This document shows positions 22,801 to 32,833 of a stretch of 64,000 nt of DNA, piece after piece. A model generated the notes under the pieces. It saw only the letters and a list, made by a program, of their open reading frames with translations, ran no database searches and was not told the DNA's origin. Within the stretch, counting starts at the first letter, position 1. Every line of letters starts with the position of its first letter. The translations under genes and the position numbers were made by a program. This stretch comes from Lutraria lutraria (lineage: Eukaryota; Mollusca; Bivalvia; Venerida; Mactridae): assembly GCA_964023205.1 (NCBI GenBank), contig OZ026840.1:29330064-29394063 (forward strand). Reading direction: 5' to 3'.

Positions 22801-25800
22801 AATAGTTTTTGTTATATTCCAATGGACGTTTAACATGACAAGTATTCCTTGATAACTATTATTAACAAATTATGTTATGTCTCTGTCCAATCGGGATCTC
22901 GCTAACTCAACGTTTTAAAATTTAAAGTTAACCAAACGTCAATATCTTAGCAAATTCGAGAAGTCATCGATATTTCCTGTTTTTCACTTTTCATACACGA
23001 GTAATGTGATGGTTTTTTGAAAAAGGTAAAATCGTATAATTACAACGTGGGCATTAAATAATGTAGATCTAAATCCAATGCCGGAAATATGATTGTTGTA
23101 TGAAGAAAGAAGTTTGTACTGCTTAATGAAAAATTACCCAGTGTTTGGTACATAAACTATGACGTCACGGTCTGTATCTTTGGCTTCAACAAATTTTAAG
23201 CATGTATATTCTTCCCAGTGATTCATGGCCTGTAACAGCAGCAGTTTTTCTTCTGGAACTGTAAAAATGAAAAATGCACATTTTAAACCTGCTGAATTTC
23301 CTAAATGAACTTGTCCAAATTTCACTTTTGAAACAGTCCATTATCAATTTAAGGGATGCCATAATGAAAATTTAGAAGTTAGTCACTCAACAGTAAAGAG
23401 TCTGGTCCGACGGTGCCATTGGTGTGTATATTACCCTGGCTCTATAGTAGTGTCAAAGTTTTTTTTTTCGGTTTTCTAATCTCAATAAAATGTAAAACTA
23501 GCGTTCTTAACTTCTTAGTTTGTAAGAACGACTTAGTACACACTGCGCATGCTCAAAGAATAGTGTCAGTATTGACAATGTCATTGATATAATAGAGAAA
23601 TAGTCGGAGTACCAAGACGTTCAGAATGCATATTTGTACGTTCTTCGTAATAAGAAGTAATAAGAAACGTGCAATTGCTGCCACTCTTTTTAGCTTTCCT
23701 ATTTACAAATAATCCTATTTACACAGAACAACCAAGTATGCATTCCACACTATACGTTCTTGGGAGAATGATTATCATGTACATCATCATTAACAACAAA
23801 GACCTTACCGAATCCATCTACAATGATATAGGCGATTCTTCTAGACCATAGCTTGTTTTTACCTAACACAGCATTCCTTTTTTGTCGTCTGTCATGTGGT
23901 AATTCTTTTGTCCTGAAAAAACAACAACAACAAAGGTACAAAAGAAGTACAGTGTTACCTCTCCAAAGGAACCCCCCCTGGAGCTGAATGGATTCATTGA
24001 AATTACGATAGTCAGTCTGTATACAGTGGAACCTCCATGAACGGTCACCTCCAATCAATAGCCACCTTTCTGCTACAGCCATGGAGTACATAAGCAACCA
24101 AAGTTGACCTTTTACTCTATGTTTACTCTCTCAAAAACAGCCACCTCCGTACAACAGCCATTTTTGTCATTCCCATTGGTGACTCTTGTAGGGAGGTTGC
24201 ACTGTATAGCTGAACATTAATTTTGTGTACAAGGATGTACATGTATTATGTTAAAGCCCCACTAGCCTTTTGTATTTTAAAATTAAAGTAGGTCTTATTT
24301 TATCTTGAATGATGTCTTATCAGTGAAGTTGACTTTTACTTTCATTATAAACATTCCAAAATTTACAATTTCAATCACGAAGTACATAATAGAAATGTAG
24401 CACAGTATAATGAATATTTTTTTCAATGATATTGCAAAAAATAAGAAAAAGCATCTGACAACATTTTTACGAGATCTGGCTAAAAAAGGCATTATGTAAA
24501 TATTGTTTTATAGCAAATAGAATATATTTCTTATATTTTACAACCATTTTATCAATTGTTTAATTTTACTAAATTCAAAAAGCTAACGGGCCTTTAACAG
24601 ATAATTTACAAGGGGCTTTATAATCGAGCGAAACTAAACAAATATCACAATGTAGAGGATGACACTGAATGTTGGTGTGCCACTGAGCCCCTGAACATGA
24701 AGGTCGCTAACAGGAGGACAGAAATGTGGACTTCACACAAACTTAAATACAGACAAACCTGTGAACAAAGGCCATCCTTGGGAAAGACAACATTCGGCCT
24801 AAATTGACAGATGGCCTTTATTCGTAGATCATTGTATGCTTTATAATTATGACGTTTTTTTAAATGGTATGTTTTCAGGTTAGCCTTTATTCAGAGGTGG
24901 CCGCCATCACAGATTTGACTTTATGTCGTTCAGCAAAGGGAAACAATTCACAATACAAAGTTTGGATTATAAAAATACTCTTATCGACAACTGTAGAGAT
25001 ATTCCGAAAGTGATACTACTCACGTATTAATAACGTCTAGCCAGGTTTCCTTGGTAATAATCATATCATACTGTAACTTGACAAGTTCCTCAGAACGGTT
25101 AACCAGAGCGTAATCGTACCATTCTAGATATATTGTACAGAAATACGTAAAACTAAGTTATGACGATAAATATGTATAATGTTTCAAAAAAAGAATTTAC
25201 AAGAAGGCATACAACTTTGAAGAATTTACTAAGCACGCAAGCATATTACGAAGAATGAAATCGACTATGGGAAAAATATTGTAAACATGATTTTCTTAGT
25301 GGGTTAGTTTAAGTAAGTTCCACTTTTATATTATGTTTATGCATCCCTGCTTTAATAACGAATTCGTTGAAAATATATACGATATAATTTCGAAAAAGAA
25401 CAGTCAGATACATGGATACAGTGATAAAATAATTCGGGCCCACAGGGAATCAATGAAACTGAGTTCTACAGTACTATACAGTTTATGGAGACAATAACTC
25501 GACATTCGTAAAATATGTAAAGATTCTGCCAGAGTTTAAACAAAACCGTTGCTAGGAGACGAGATAGTTACCTGGTGGTGCTGAACGACCTTTAATGCCT
25601 TCTTCGAGTTCTTCTGAAAAAAGAGTGAAGCGTTTTTAAAAAGATTGCCTAGATACTACTATCGAAAAGCCGTTAGCAGGATTCGGAGTCGATCGGCTTC
25701 TAATTTTAGTGATGTTCTGATTAATCTTTTATTCAACGAATCATTTAGGAATGGTCGTTGACGTGACGATGACGATGCTCCCATTTCGTCAACGGATAAT

Positions 25801-27753
25801 TGATTCTGCAGAGTTGTCGTTCTTGACTATAGTACTGCAGGCCTTACACTTTGCTGACAGTGGTTTCACTTTAAATACATAAATGATTGCCGATTTGATA
25901 AGCTAGTGACTTGTTTAATAAAACTGCTGTTCAAACGGTATCTGTAAATACAGCATAATTCTAGTCTAGTCTAGTGTGGTTTGTTTAATAGTAATATCAA
26001 TTATGATGTGATATTAACTCATTTAATATTTCATTTTTTATTGATTTTGTGCTATTCAATTGTTGTAAGGGATGTTGAATTTATGCAATACTAACACTTT
26101 TAATTGATTAATCACTGACTTTTGCTACGAAATGTTCATGGATTGATTACAATCTCTACTAATTTCATATAATTTATAACGTAATTGCATGAAGAGCTGC
26201 TCAATAATGAGGCCGACAAATTGCTATAGCTTTATCTTTTTAATAATATATTTTCTCTGAGACTGAGATTTGAGCTTGTACACAGTGTCACAAGAGTCGA
26301 TTCTATATAGTAATACTATACTTATGAATAATCAGAGTACTGATAGTACTCGTCAAAGACTTGCACGGCACGACGGGAACTAGTTTAACAATTACATGGC
26401 GGATCATACGGTAGTTAAACATAGTCCTTAGCTCCGCATTAAAATTCATGCGCACCGAGTGAGTGACGGCCATGCAAAACTGAACTATCGGTCAGTTTCC
26501 AAAAATCCATAATTGGATGTTGATGCGTCTTAGGATAGAGATTAGTGTTAGCATGATGACGTAGCCCTACTTATAGAATGCTACTTCTATGTATTTCCTA
26601 ATTCTTTTTCACACGAAACTATAGAAATTAGTCATATCCTGTTCGTGCGATAACTTGGATATGACTAATTTTCTTATTGTTCATGTCTACTTTAAAGTGT
26701 CCATGATAAACAATCGAATCAAGAAAACTAAAAATACATTGCATGCAATCCAGTTTATCAAATCAAAGTACTGAAGGTACTCATATGTCTGGAACTTCGT
26801 GCAAGATATTGAAAGTCTTGTTTAGTTAGTTAGTATAAACTTATTTAGTTTACATCGATTGTAGAGCGAGTTCTAACAACTAATATTAACTACTCTGGAT
26901 GATTGCTTCCAGGATCCTGAACAGTTCTCACGCCGAAAGAAAAGATTGTGAAGGTTCCGGCGATATTCCACCACTGAAGGGGCTCGAATCCGCACGCTCC
27001 GGGTAAGGAGTCTAACGCTCTACCCCTACACCACGGCTCATCCCTATTCTAATGCTCCTCCCTTTTTTGTTAAGTTACAAATGTAGTTGAAAAGCTCTCT
27101 GTGCTTAATATAGTAATTGAAACTAGCCCATGATTTGTCAATTTAAATACTAATATAACACAGATGTTTTTCTTCATGACTTCATTAATATATTTCCTTA
27201 CATAGAAATGTTTTCAGGACGGATGAAGAAAACCCGTACTTTAGTCCGCATTAAAATGCATGCGCAGAACGAGTGATGGCCTAAATGTATAACTGACAAG
27301 AGTTGCAAAATATTTAATTTGACAGGAACAATTGACAGCGTTGGTAAAGCAACTGAACATAAATATTTTTGAATCCGTAATTTATGTTTATTATTTATAA
27401 AATATACATGTTGATAAATATATCATTCAATTAAACATAATTAAACACACGTAGAGACGTGAACATTAATTCCAAAATTAAGAATTTAAATTTGGTTAAA
27501 ATTTAGGTACGGTCATGCTGTATTTTAATCCTACTTCAGTGCTAAAACTCGGTACGGCCGTAACTTATTCATCGCGGAAATTTATATTGATTGAAACGTT
27601 ATTTCATAATACAGAAATGTAAAATCGAAGAAAAGAACACTTACTTTGAAGTTCTTGCTCAACGTCAGCGAACACCTGGTCGATGCTTCTCGGATACACA
27701 TTTTGTATCAGAATAATCTGTAAGATAAATATCTGTAGTAAACAAAGGCTCAT
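10896..27753 (-). CDS. Secreted astacin metalloprotease with EGF-like and five sushi (CCP) domains; 3' end not found
   Basis: Zinc endopeptidase of the astacin (M12A) family. Exons, transcription order: 27645-27753, 25572-25613, 25024-25123, 23809-23912, 23138-23258, 22624-22693, 21579-21782, 20095-20230, 18142-18249, 16977-17207, 16189-16283, 13925-14031, 13186-13359, 12083-12286, 10896-11072. The 27753 start gives a hydrophobic signal peptide; an in-frame ATG at 27792 does not. The propeptide ends in a furin-type RRQKR. The catalytic domain has HEIGHALGFYHEH zinc ligands, an SVMHY Met-turn and four conserved Cys. A degenerate LQYDM replaces the usual FxGD inhibitory motif. An EGF-like exon and five sushi domains follow. 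Phases agree, with two exceptions. The 18142 exon needs a GC donor (AAG|GCAAGT). The 13925-14031 exon has one extra base near 13979-13982 that breaks the second sushi domain. At least 660 residues; no stop assigned. Head to head with the 35350 gene. Confidence 0.8.
11298..11505. repeat. ~18-bp tandem repeat
   Basis: Degenerate units of about 18 bp read TTGTTCACATATGACCTT. There are about 11 copies, and they lie in the intron between the last two sushi exons of the astacin gene. Confidence 0.8.
13979..13982 (-). other. Apparent one-base frameshift in the second sushi domain
   Basis: In the minus-strand exon 14031-13925 the first part reads VNVSCKYKTPGVEDDNT in frame from the acceptor. The last part, VFCDNGKWEFDLKFIKCE, is one base out of frame, with a GGG run at the join. 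Together they supply the third and fourth expected sushi cysteines and the conserved NGKW. One G too many would explain it. A sequencing/assembly error, a polymorphism or a real lesion are all possible. A weak in-frame acceptor at TAG|AAG inside the exon avoids the shift but loses a sushi cysteine. Confidence 0.6.
14268..16153. repeat. 32-bp minisatellite, ~59 copies, inside a sushi-domain intron
   Basis: The unit is about 32 bp, reading GATTCCGGATAAGAAAGG then TTCGGTTTAGAAAG, repeated for almost 1.9 kb. Variants include TACGG for TTCGG, CCAGA for CCGGA and a few one-base length changes. Some blocks look like higher-order copies, such as the repeated TTCAGTTCAGAAAGGATTCC segment. It fills most of the intron between 16189 and 14031, which splits the second sushi domain of the astacin gene. 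It encodes nothing. Confidence 0.95.
16358..16565. mobile_element. Pogo/Tc1-like MITE
   Basis: The ends are TACAATAGAACCTTAATTAT and the inverse of GGGGTTCGGCTGTA. Inner TTATCCGA/TCGGATAA motifs occur in both orientations. TA at each end and CA-A-AGAACCT-type termini are usual for non-autonomous Tc1/mariner-pogo elements. A related element is at 34633-34950. Confidence 0.6.
16640..16775. repeat. Degenerate CACCGCAC tandem repeat
   Basis: Irregular units around CCGCACCG(CA) are repeated over about 130 bases. They create His/Thr/Arg-rich reading frames in all three plus frames, which are not genes. The run is intronic in the astacin gene. Confidence 0.8.
17575..17895. mobile_element. Foldback MITE with ~60-bp terminal inverted repeats
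   Basis: The left arm, 17575-17637, starts TATAATACATAGTTCCC. The right arm, 17833-17895, is its near-perfect inverse. Each arm carries TTTACCTCCCTTGGCGGCCA and an ATGGCCGCC core. The inside is AT-rich without coding capacity. The flanks are TA-rich, so the target duplication may be TA. Confidence 0.8.
17930..18108 (-). mobile_element. tRNA-derived SINE beside an exon
   Basis: Read on the minus strand, a tRNA-like head (GTGTATGTGGTCCAGTTGTT box A, GGTTCGATTCCC box B) is followed by a body shared with 3716-3870. It ends about 34 bases from the GC splice donor of the EGF-like exon (18142), on the intron side. Confidence 0.75.
18304..19470. mobile_element. Complete non-autonomous hAT-like element
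   Basis: The left end is TAGGGATGTCAATTTG and the right end is the inverse of GTTTACATCCCTA. Both are flanked by an exact 8-bp target duplication ATTATAAT (18296-18303 and 19471-19478), the hAT hallmark. Subterminal regions are packed with TTAATCGATTAACCG inverted motifs. No transposase is encoded: the longest frame is about 86 codons and is not recognisable. A fragment of the same family is at 8764-9040. The element lies in the intron between the astacin and EGF-like exons. Confidence 0.85.
19690..19861 (-). mobile_element. tRNA-derived SINE, family A
   Basis: The minus-strand head reads TCGGTGGTCTAGTGGTAACG (box A), then GGGTTCGATTCTC (box B), followed by the body shared with 29350-29605, 34222-34446 and 35766-36063 (plus). 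Confidence 0.8.
19862..20062. mobile_element. F3 MITE (TACTGT...TTTTCGTTGGG ends)
   Basis: The ends are TACTGTGGAATCATTAATTT and the inverse of AAATAAATGAAAATACAGT, both leading into TTCGTTGGG. Inside are several CCACGAAAT/ATTTCGTGG palindromic blocks. Close copies lie at 32834-33046 and 51571-51786, and a fragment at 39170-39240. TA-type ends suggest a Tc1/pogo-like origin. It abuts the SINE at 19690 and lies 33 bases from an astacin exon. Confidence 0.85.
20277..20463. mobile_element. F1 MITE, diverged copy
   Basis: This is a diverged F1 element with CAAATAAAGGCCACC and GGTTGCCTTTATTTGCAG arms around an AACTGTCATTGAAT centre. It is immediately followed by a second F1 copy at 20464. Confidence 0.65.
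20464..20862. mobile_element. F1 MITE with internal 18-bp tandem amplification
   Basis: The copy opens CTCAAACCTGTGAACAAAGG and closes with the inverse GGTGGCTGCAAACACAGAG. Between 20589 and 20833 the internal motif GGGTAGCCTTTATTCATA is amplified about 13 times almost without change. This yields spurious FIHRVA and MNKGYP repeat frames. Other F1 copies have one to two of these units. Confidence 0.85.
21279..21470 (+). mobile_element. F2 dispersed repeat
   Basis: It opens AATCAAAGTACTGAAAGTAC, has CATGGCGGATGTAG in the centre, and ends with GCGCCGAGCGAGTGACG and GGAAGCTGAACCATC. It is intronic in the astacin gene. Confidence 0.75.
21888..22097 (-). mobile_element. tRNA-derived SINE, family B
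   Basis: The minus-strand head reads GGGAGGAGCAGTTGTGTAGG and continues to a degraded box B. The body (CGATGTAGAGCAAGTTCTTA, ACCAGTACTCGCGCCGAAAG) is shared with 26816-27044 and the truncated 37982-38095. Confidence 0.75.
22399..22588 (+). mobile_element. F2 dispersed repeat
   Basis: It opens AAATCAAAGTACTGAATGTA, has the ATTGCATGGCGGACGTA core, and ends GACGAGCTAGTGACGG and GAAAGCTGTACTATCGTTCA. It is intronic in the astacin gene, about 36 bases from the 22624 exon. Confidence 0.75.
24022..24206. mobile_element. F4 MITE (TACAGTG-AACCTCC ends)
   Basis: Terminal repeats TACAGTGGAACCTCC and the inverse of GGGAGGTTGCACTGTA flank internal AGCCACCT and AACAGCCA motifs in both orientations. These are TA-bounded Tc1/pogo-type ends. 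Confidence 0.75.
24751..24922. mobile_element. F1 MITE
   Basis: It reads GACAAACCTGTGAACAAAGG at the left and GGTGGCCGCCATCACAGATT at the right, with GATGGCCTTTATTCG inside. Confidence 0.75.
26330..26500 (+). mobile_element. F2 dispersed repeat
   Basis: It opens AATCAGAGTACTGATAGTAC, has GGGAACTAGTTTAACAATTA in the centre, and ends GCGCACCGAGTGAGTGACGG then CTATCGGTCAGTTTCC. Confidence 0.75.
26758..27300 (+). mobile_element. F2 repeat split by a family-B SINE
   Basis: The F2 head (AATCAAAGTACTGAAGGTAC) lies at 26758-26815 and an F2 tail (GTCCGCATTAAAATGCATGC, GAGTGATGGCC) at about 27215-27300. The SINE at 26816-27044 and about 170 further bases lie between them. The middle of F2 is missing, so the two parts could be separate fragments. 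Confidence 0.5.
26816..27044 (-). mobile_element. tRNA-derived SINE, family B, well preserved head
   Basis: The minus-strand head reads GGGATGAGCCGTGGTGTAGG, then GGTAGAGCG (box A) and GGATTCGAGCCCC (box B). These are good internal RNA polymerase III promoter boxes. The body is shared with 21888-22097. Confidence 0.85.
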
Positions 27754-28360
27754 ATTTATTTCCTCAAAATAAAATTTACGTACATTGAACATATATGTGT
27801 TACACTTGACTACGTCTTGTTTCGTATGATATCTGTGGTATAGTTATAACACATAGATCGTTACTAAAACGGATGTAAATGTCACGAATTACGTGGAAAC
27901 CGAAAGTTCATTTTATTTATACATGTCAGTTATTCTACACAACGAAAAAAACGCAAGCAGAAAACTGACTGCTACAGTACTCAAAATTTAAGACAATCGT
28001 ATATTTTAGGACTGAAGCGTGATAACTCACGTTTTTGTACACACTTTGACATAGTGTTTACAATATTAAGACCAAATGACTTTCCTTAAATTAGTTCCTA
28101 AATGCAAAAAAATCCAAGATGTGGCGAGACTGGGATTCGCCTGACTTATTATCCAATCAGGTTACAGACCAAATGGTAGCTCCACCCACATTGGAAATGG
28201 GGTTGTTGAAGTCAGATGATGAGAGAGTGATTGTGCCGTTTAGGCCAGTCAAAAATTAAGCAACAATAATTCTAACTGAACGAACAGTTTTATTTTCGTA
28301 TTTGATCTCACAAGCCAATGACTCAGTTATAATACAATGTTTTTATTGTACACAAATACA

Positions 28361-28633
28361 GTCGTATCTGACTTTACGGTTACCTGTGAATAAAGGCCAT
28401 CGTATGACTTGGGAAAACTCTTCTATATAACCCCGTGATATAACGGGGCCAATAAACCTTTAAATCTGTGTAAGTGACCACTTCCGAATGATGACCACCC
28501 TGGGAATAAAGGCCATTCTTTTAAAAACTGTCATTGATTATTCAGAACAAATTGACATCCAAATAAAGGTTATCTGTCAATAAAGGCCACATTTTGTCTT
28601 TCTAAAGGGTGGTATTTATTCACAGGTTTGACT
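28361..28633. mobile_element. F1 MITE(s), one partial and one full
   Basis: 28361-28410 is an F1 end (TTACCTGTGAATAAAGGCCA). 28453-28633 is a fuller copy ending GGTATTTATTCACAGGTTTG. Both are upstream of the astacin start, in the shared intergenic region. Confidence 0.65.
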
Positions 28634-28636
28634 TCA

Positions 28637-28846
28637 TTTAGGCCTTAACCAGTACTAACCACATTCTATTCGCTATCGTTACCCAAGCTGTACTACGTAA
28701 GTCAGAAGTGGAGGACAATCTAACATACTAAGATGTAATATCTTCAGTCAAATTTGTCACGGACAGCGCAAGCCTCGCCCGGGTTTCGAACTCACAACAT
28801 CTTGATCAGTTTACCAACACTCTAACCACTGCGCTATCCGGGCGGG
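28637..28846 (-). mobile_element. tRNA-derived SINE, family C
   Basis: The minus-strand head reads CCGCCCGGATAGCGCAGTGG (box A), then GTTCGAAACCCGGGCGAGG (box B). The body ends in TTAGGCC and matches 47555-47852 on the plus strand. Confidence 0.85.
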
Positions 28847-29253
28847 TACATTGATACACAACGATGTACACTATGTTACTCAGATAGATCCCTTACAATT
28901 GATAATCTATCCGTGCCATTAACATATTCACGTATTATACATAATTATTATATTCTGTCACGACCGTTCCACGTAAATATAACACGAAACTCTTAAATAA
29001 GTTATGATTATGACTGTCCATTTCTGCGAAAACTTATTCTAAATTACAAGTGTTTATAGCCATGAATGGGCATGTAACAAGATGAACACTTACACACTAA
29101 ACACTTAATGTTACGACAGCTTTGAGACCAACGAGAAGCAATATTTATATAAAAGTATCGAAGCCTCATAATTTAGTTAAAGTTTTGAGGACATTTTGAA
29201 AGCCACTCGAAAGTCTGTTGTTGAACGGCCCTTCATACAGCTATTGTCATTTT

Positions 29254-29257
<4 letters not shown>

Positions 29258-29325
<68 letters not shown>

Positions 29326-29345
29326 AGGGAGGGAGGGAGGGAGAA
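29258..29345. repeat. GA/GGGA microsatellite
   Basis: A run of GAGAGA is followed by GGGAGGGA units. It generates a spurious Ser/Leu/Pro frame on the minus strand. Confidence 0.95.
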
Positions 29346-29349
29346 GTTT

Positions 29350-29605
29350 CTGCAGAACCGGGCATTTATATCCCTACTCTTTTGAATAGTTTTTCCTGGT
29401 TCTTTATCATGCCCGGTGTAAAGCACCAATACAAGCTTCGCCCCTTCGTGATTTTCTAGACATATCATTTGACTCGGTAGTTGGGATATGAACACTGAAA
29501 AAAAACGTTCCTGAGAAATTCGAAAGGCGGAGCCGAGATTCGAACCCACGACTTTTAGTTCAGTAGTCCAGCACGTTACCACCGGACCACCGATCATCCC
29601 GACTC
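29350..29605 (-). mobile_element. tRNA-derived SINE, family A, best preserved copy
   Basis: The minus-strand head reads GATGATCGGTGGTCCGGTGG (box A), then GTGGGTTCGAATCTCGG (box B). The body follows, into CCTACTCTTTTGAATAG. The microsatellite at 29258-29345 sits at its 3' end. Confidence 0.85.
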
Positions 29606-30411
29606 GATAGTAAGATGCGTTATAATGTGATAGGTTTAATATTGAAGTGGTCATTAAATGGTGTCTAACGGTAACCGTAGTTCATTAAAAGTTTAAAAAA
29701 AAAACTTTTGAAGAAAGACTAATAAAACAACTTTATATAATTCTATGGATAAATTATGTATTAATGTTGCTTCATTTGCTTGTTTTTTAATGTAAAAATG
29801 TTTACCACCACTTATGTAATAAGGAAACTATGTTTGTTTGTTTGGCTATACAACGCACTTATGTGTATGTTATGTTACGTCAATAAACTATGTACATGTA
29901 TTATTTTATGTTTTAATGATGTAAAGTGCACAAAAAAAAACCGCTAATAAATTATTATTTTATAAACCGTGTTCAAATTGTCTCCGCATACATACATGCA
30001 TGTCACCGCACATTGTTAAAGGCGGTACACATTTATTCATGTGATTCATTTTGTGGTTTAATTTGCCTACTTTATCAATACAACAATTCAATCGAGTTTG
30101 CTGATTTCTTACACCGAAATGATACAAACCTATGATGCTCATTTGTTATTAAAATATGTTAGCATACTTCACAAATGACTATACATTTAATGTACGACAC
30201 ACAACTAAGATACATAAAACAACAACAACAACAAAAACACACAAAAAAACAACAACAACAAAAAACAGTCATTACAAATATGTTCAAAAAGTCAGATTGA
30301 TCAATCATCGCAATACTATTTTTTTTCTTTTTGATGAAAAGGAAGGACACCACGGTAAATACAGTACAGTTACTAAAGCCACAGGTCTTAGTTTGTCTTC
30401 TATTTTGTTTT

Positions 30412-30630
30412 TCAAAACAAACTTACTGCACGTAAGTATATATCTCCACTAGAAAAACTGCAGTGTTCATTAGAAGCAACATCGCGAGTCGTATATCTGC
30501 CATCCCTTTCAACCATTTCCCTGACTTTGGAGACATTAGTTTTTGCAGTCACCGGTTGTCTTGATTTTGCAGACTCTTTAACAGTCTCCGTGCAAGTAAC
30601 AAATCTCTTTTTCCAACTACCACCTGTCAC
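30412..30630 (-). pseudogene. Possible Tc1/mariner transposase N-terminal relic
   Basis: A minus-strand frame carries GGSWKKRFVTCTETV, then RQPVTAKTNVSKVREMVERD and GRYTTRDVA. The order (Arg-Pro-Val-Thr-x-x-Thr, Val-x-Lys/Arg-Val-Arg, Asp-Arg-x-Thr-x-Arg-Asp) resembles the linker and second helix-turn-helix of Tc1/mariner transposases. It is bounded by plausible splice signals, so an isolated host exon cannot be excluded. There are no catalytic residues. Confidence 0.4.
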
Positions 30631-30959
30631 ATAAGATACAATAAGGGACCCATAAACTTACCCCAATTAGTTAAAAATTAGCTTCAATGAATGACCGAGT
30701 TTTCTACGAAATTTTATGTAAGCTCAAATTTCTTAAAAATTCTCAATACGCTTTCCAACCATTTTTTCAACAGTGGTCAACTAGTGGCTCTCTTCAAACA
30801 AAGATTTTTGACAATTTTGTGTTGAACTTTATATTCATTTATATACCATTATAAAGGTATTGAATAGAGCTATCCAGACGTACCAATATTAGTGAAATCG
30901 TGCACACTGTTTTCATATTATGGTACAATACACATTACATAGCGAACATTCCTCGTAAA

Positions 30960-31228
30960 ACACTGCATTATGTTTTCGAAAGCAACCAAGAGTCCTCAAA
31001 AAGACAGCTGGATGCCTTAAAAAGCTATTTGAGTCCACAAAAAAACCACTGCATTGTGTACTATCTAGAGTCCGCTAGTAAAATTTCAGTGTGCATAAGA
31101 GATCTAAATCAAAAACACTGCTATGTGCTTGAGAAAGATGTGTAGAGTCCACTAGAAACACTGCAGTGTGCTTTAGAATGCTGTCTAGGGTCCACTAAAA
31201 ACACTGTGGTGTGCTTTAGATAATCATC
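30960..31228. repeat. ~40-bp degenerate tandem repeat
   Basis: The units contain AGTCCACTAGAAA, CACTGCAGTGTGCTTTAGA and CTATCT, repeated about five to six times with strong divergence. A single unit also occurs near 30450-30475. Confidence 0.75.
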
Positions 31229-31721
31229 TTAGAAAATAACACTTATCGCTAGTTTGAGTACAAACATAATTATACCATAGCACTGAAGCAGTCGATTCGA
31301 CATCTTCTCAAAAAACAAACAACAAACACGGTAGCGCAAATCATAGTCGCAATGACAAAAACAAAACAAAACAGCCCTCAAATTACATGAAAAAGATCTT
31401 ACTTGGCATATAGCCGCTAATAACATTCTTATTTCCATTTTCACAACTACTTGTAAACTCAAGTGTTTGCTATATGCTAACTGATTATTTCTCAGAATGG
31501 TGCACAGAAAAATTCATAGAAACAAATTTTCTCCGAAAATCAGGAAAACATGTTGCTAGTGATAAGAAGAAATATGCGGTGAAACTATGATCTGAAAAGC
31601 TAATTAATGTAAACTTGTGGATACTTATCGCTTGAACCTCAAAGCTAAGATATGTGGGAACTAGAGAGATGTTATCGCAACATGCCGATACACGTTAAAA
31701 GTCCAGCACTAGTATTCATGG

Positions 31722-31995
31722 CAGTGCGATTATATGAATCAAAGCTCTGAGAGTACTGTCATGACAGTGCGATTATATGAATCAAAGCACTGGGAGTACT
31801 GTCATGGCAGTGCGATTAAATGAGTCAAAGTACTGAGAGTACTGTCATGGCAGTGCGATTTTATGAATCAAAGCAATGAGAGTACTCTCATGGCAGTGCG
31901 ATTTTATTAATCAAAGCACTGGGAGTACTGTCATGGCAGTGCGAATATATGAGTCAAAGCACTGGGAGCACTGTCATGACAGTGTTATTATATGA
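31722..31995. repeat. 43-bp tandem repeat derived from the F2 head
   Basis: Six and a third units read CAGTGCGATTATATGA, then ATCAAAGCACTGGGAGTACT and GTCATGG. The second part is the head of the F2 element (ATCAAAGTACTGAAAGTACT, CATGG), so the array seems to have grown from an F2 terminus. Confidence 0.9.
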
Positions 31996-32010
31996 AAAAT
32001 GATATTATAA

Positions 32011-32385
32011 TACAGTCAAACATGTGAACAAATTAAAGGCCATCCTTAGAAATGACGAATTGTGCCCTTTGTTGACAGGTGGCCTTTATTTGGAGGTAAT
32101 TTTGTTCTAAATAATTAATGACGGTTTTGGCAAACTGAACAGTAGTCCAGCTTTCCATAGTCGTCTCTGTCTCGGCGCACATTAACTTTTATGTGGACCT
32201 AAGTACAACATTTATTTACATCTGCCATGCAATTGATTAACTAGTTCCTGTTTCATGTTGCAGTGCAAGTCCATGTATGTTATGTTTCCATGAATATTGT
32301 TCAGTACTTTGAAAGAAAGTATGGCTTTTATTCACATGGTTGCTTTATTCGGAGGTGGCCGGTAACACAGGTTTGACTGTACTGG
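32011..32385. mobile_element. F1 MITE interrupted by an F2 insertion
   Basis: The left part, TACAGTCAAACATGTGAACA to about 32128, and the right part, about 32313-32385 (ending ACAGGTTTGACTGTA), make one F1 element. Between them lies an F2 element in minus orientation. Confidence 0.75.
32129..32312 (-). mobile_element. F2 repeat nested in an F1 MITE
   Basis: On the minus strand it opens TCAAAGTACTGAACAATATT, contains ACTAGTTAATCAATTGCATG, and ends AGACGACTATGGAAAGCTGG. It is younger than the F1 copy it interrupts. Confidence 0.75.
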
Positions 32386-32501
32386 TCAATCTCTCTCATT
32401 CGGAGGTGACCGGTAACACAGGTTTGACTGTACTGGTCAATCTCTCTCATTCGGAGGTGAACGGTAACACAGGTTTGACTGTACTGGTCAGTCTCTCTCA
32501 T
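32349..32501. repeat. 51-bp tandem repeat, three copies, seeded by the F1 end
   Basis: Three near-identical units read TCGGAGGTGACCGGTAACAC, then AGGTTTGACTGTA and CTGGTCAATCTCTCTCAT. They consist of the F1 terminus plus 18 bases of flanking DNA. Confidence 0.9.
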
Positions 32502-32833
32502 TCGAGAGGTTGTGGTGAATGAAGTTTTGAAGGAAAGGGTTTAAATAAGGCGCAGTATTAGGATAGAAAGTATGAGATAAACTAAGAGGAGAAGTAGCTG
32601 AGTGTTAGTGTCGTTAGGTCGAGATTTAGAGCGTGCATGTGGGAGCTTTAAAATGCGATTAATGTGAATTAATTTTTGAAGGGAAAGATGCCAATAAGGC
32701 CTAGAATTTGAGATATATGTAGGGCGGTAGAGAGTTAAAAGAGTGGCTGTAGGTCAATATTTAAGGTGGGATAAAGAGAGAAGAAAACAGGACAAGCGTT
32801 TGAGAGGGAATGTTTATCATTGAAGAGTGAAGG

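Noticed and set aside
29247..29654. 135-codon minus frame with Ser/Leu/Pro runs
   Set aside because: Combination of a family-A SINE and a GA microsatellite.
32340..32522. LTVLVNLSHSEV repeat frame
   Set aside because: Produced by three 51-bp copies of an F1 MITE end.
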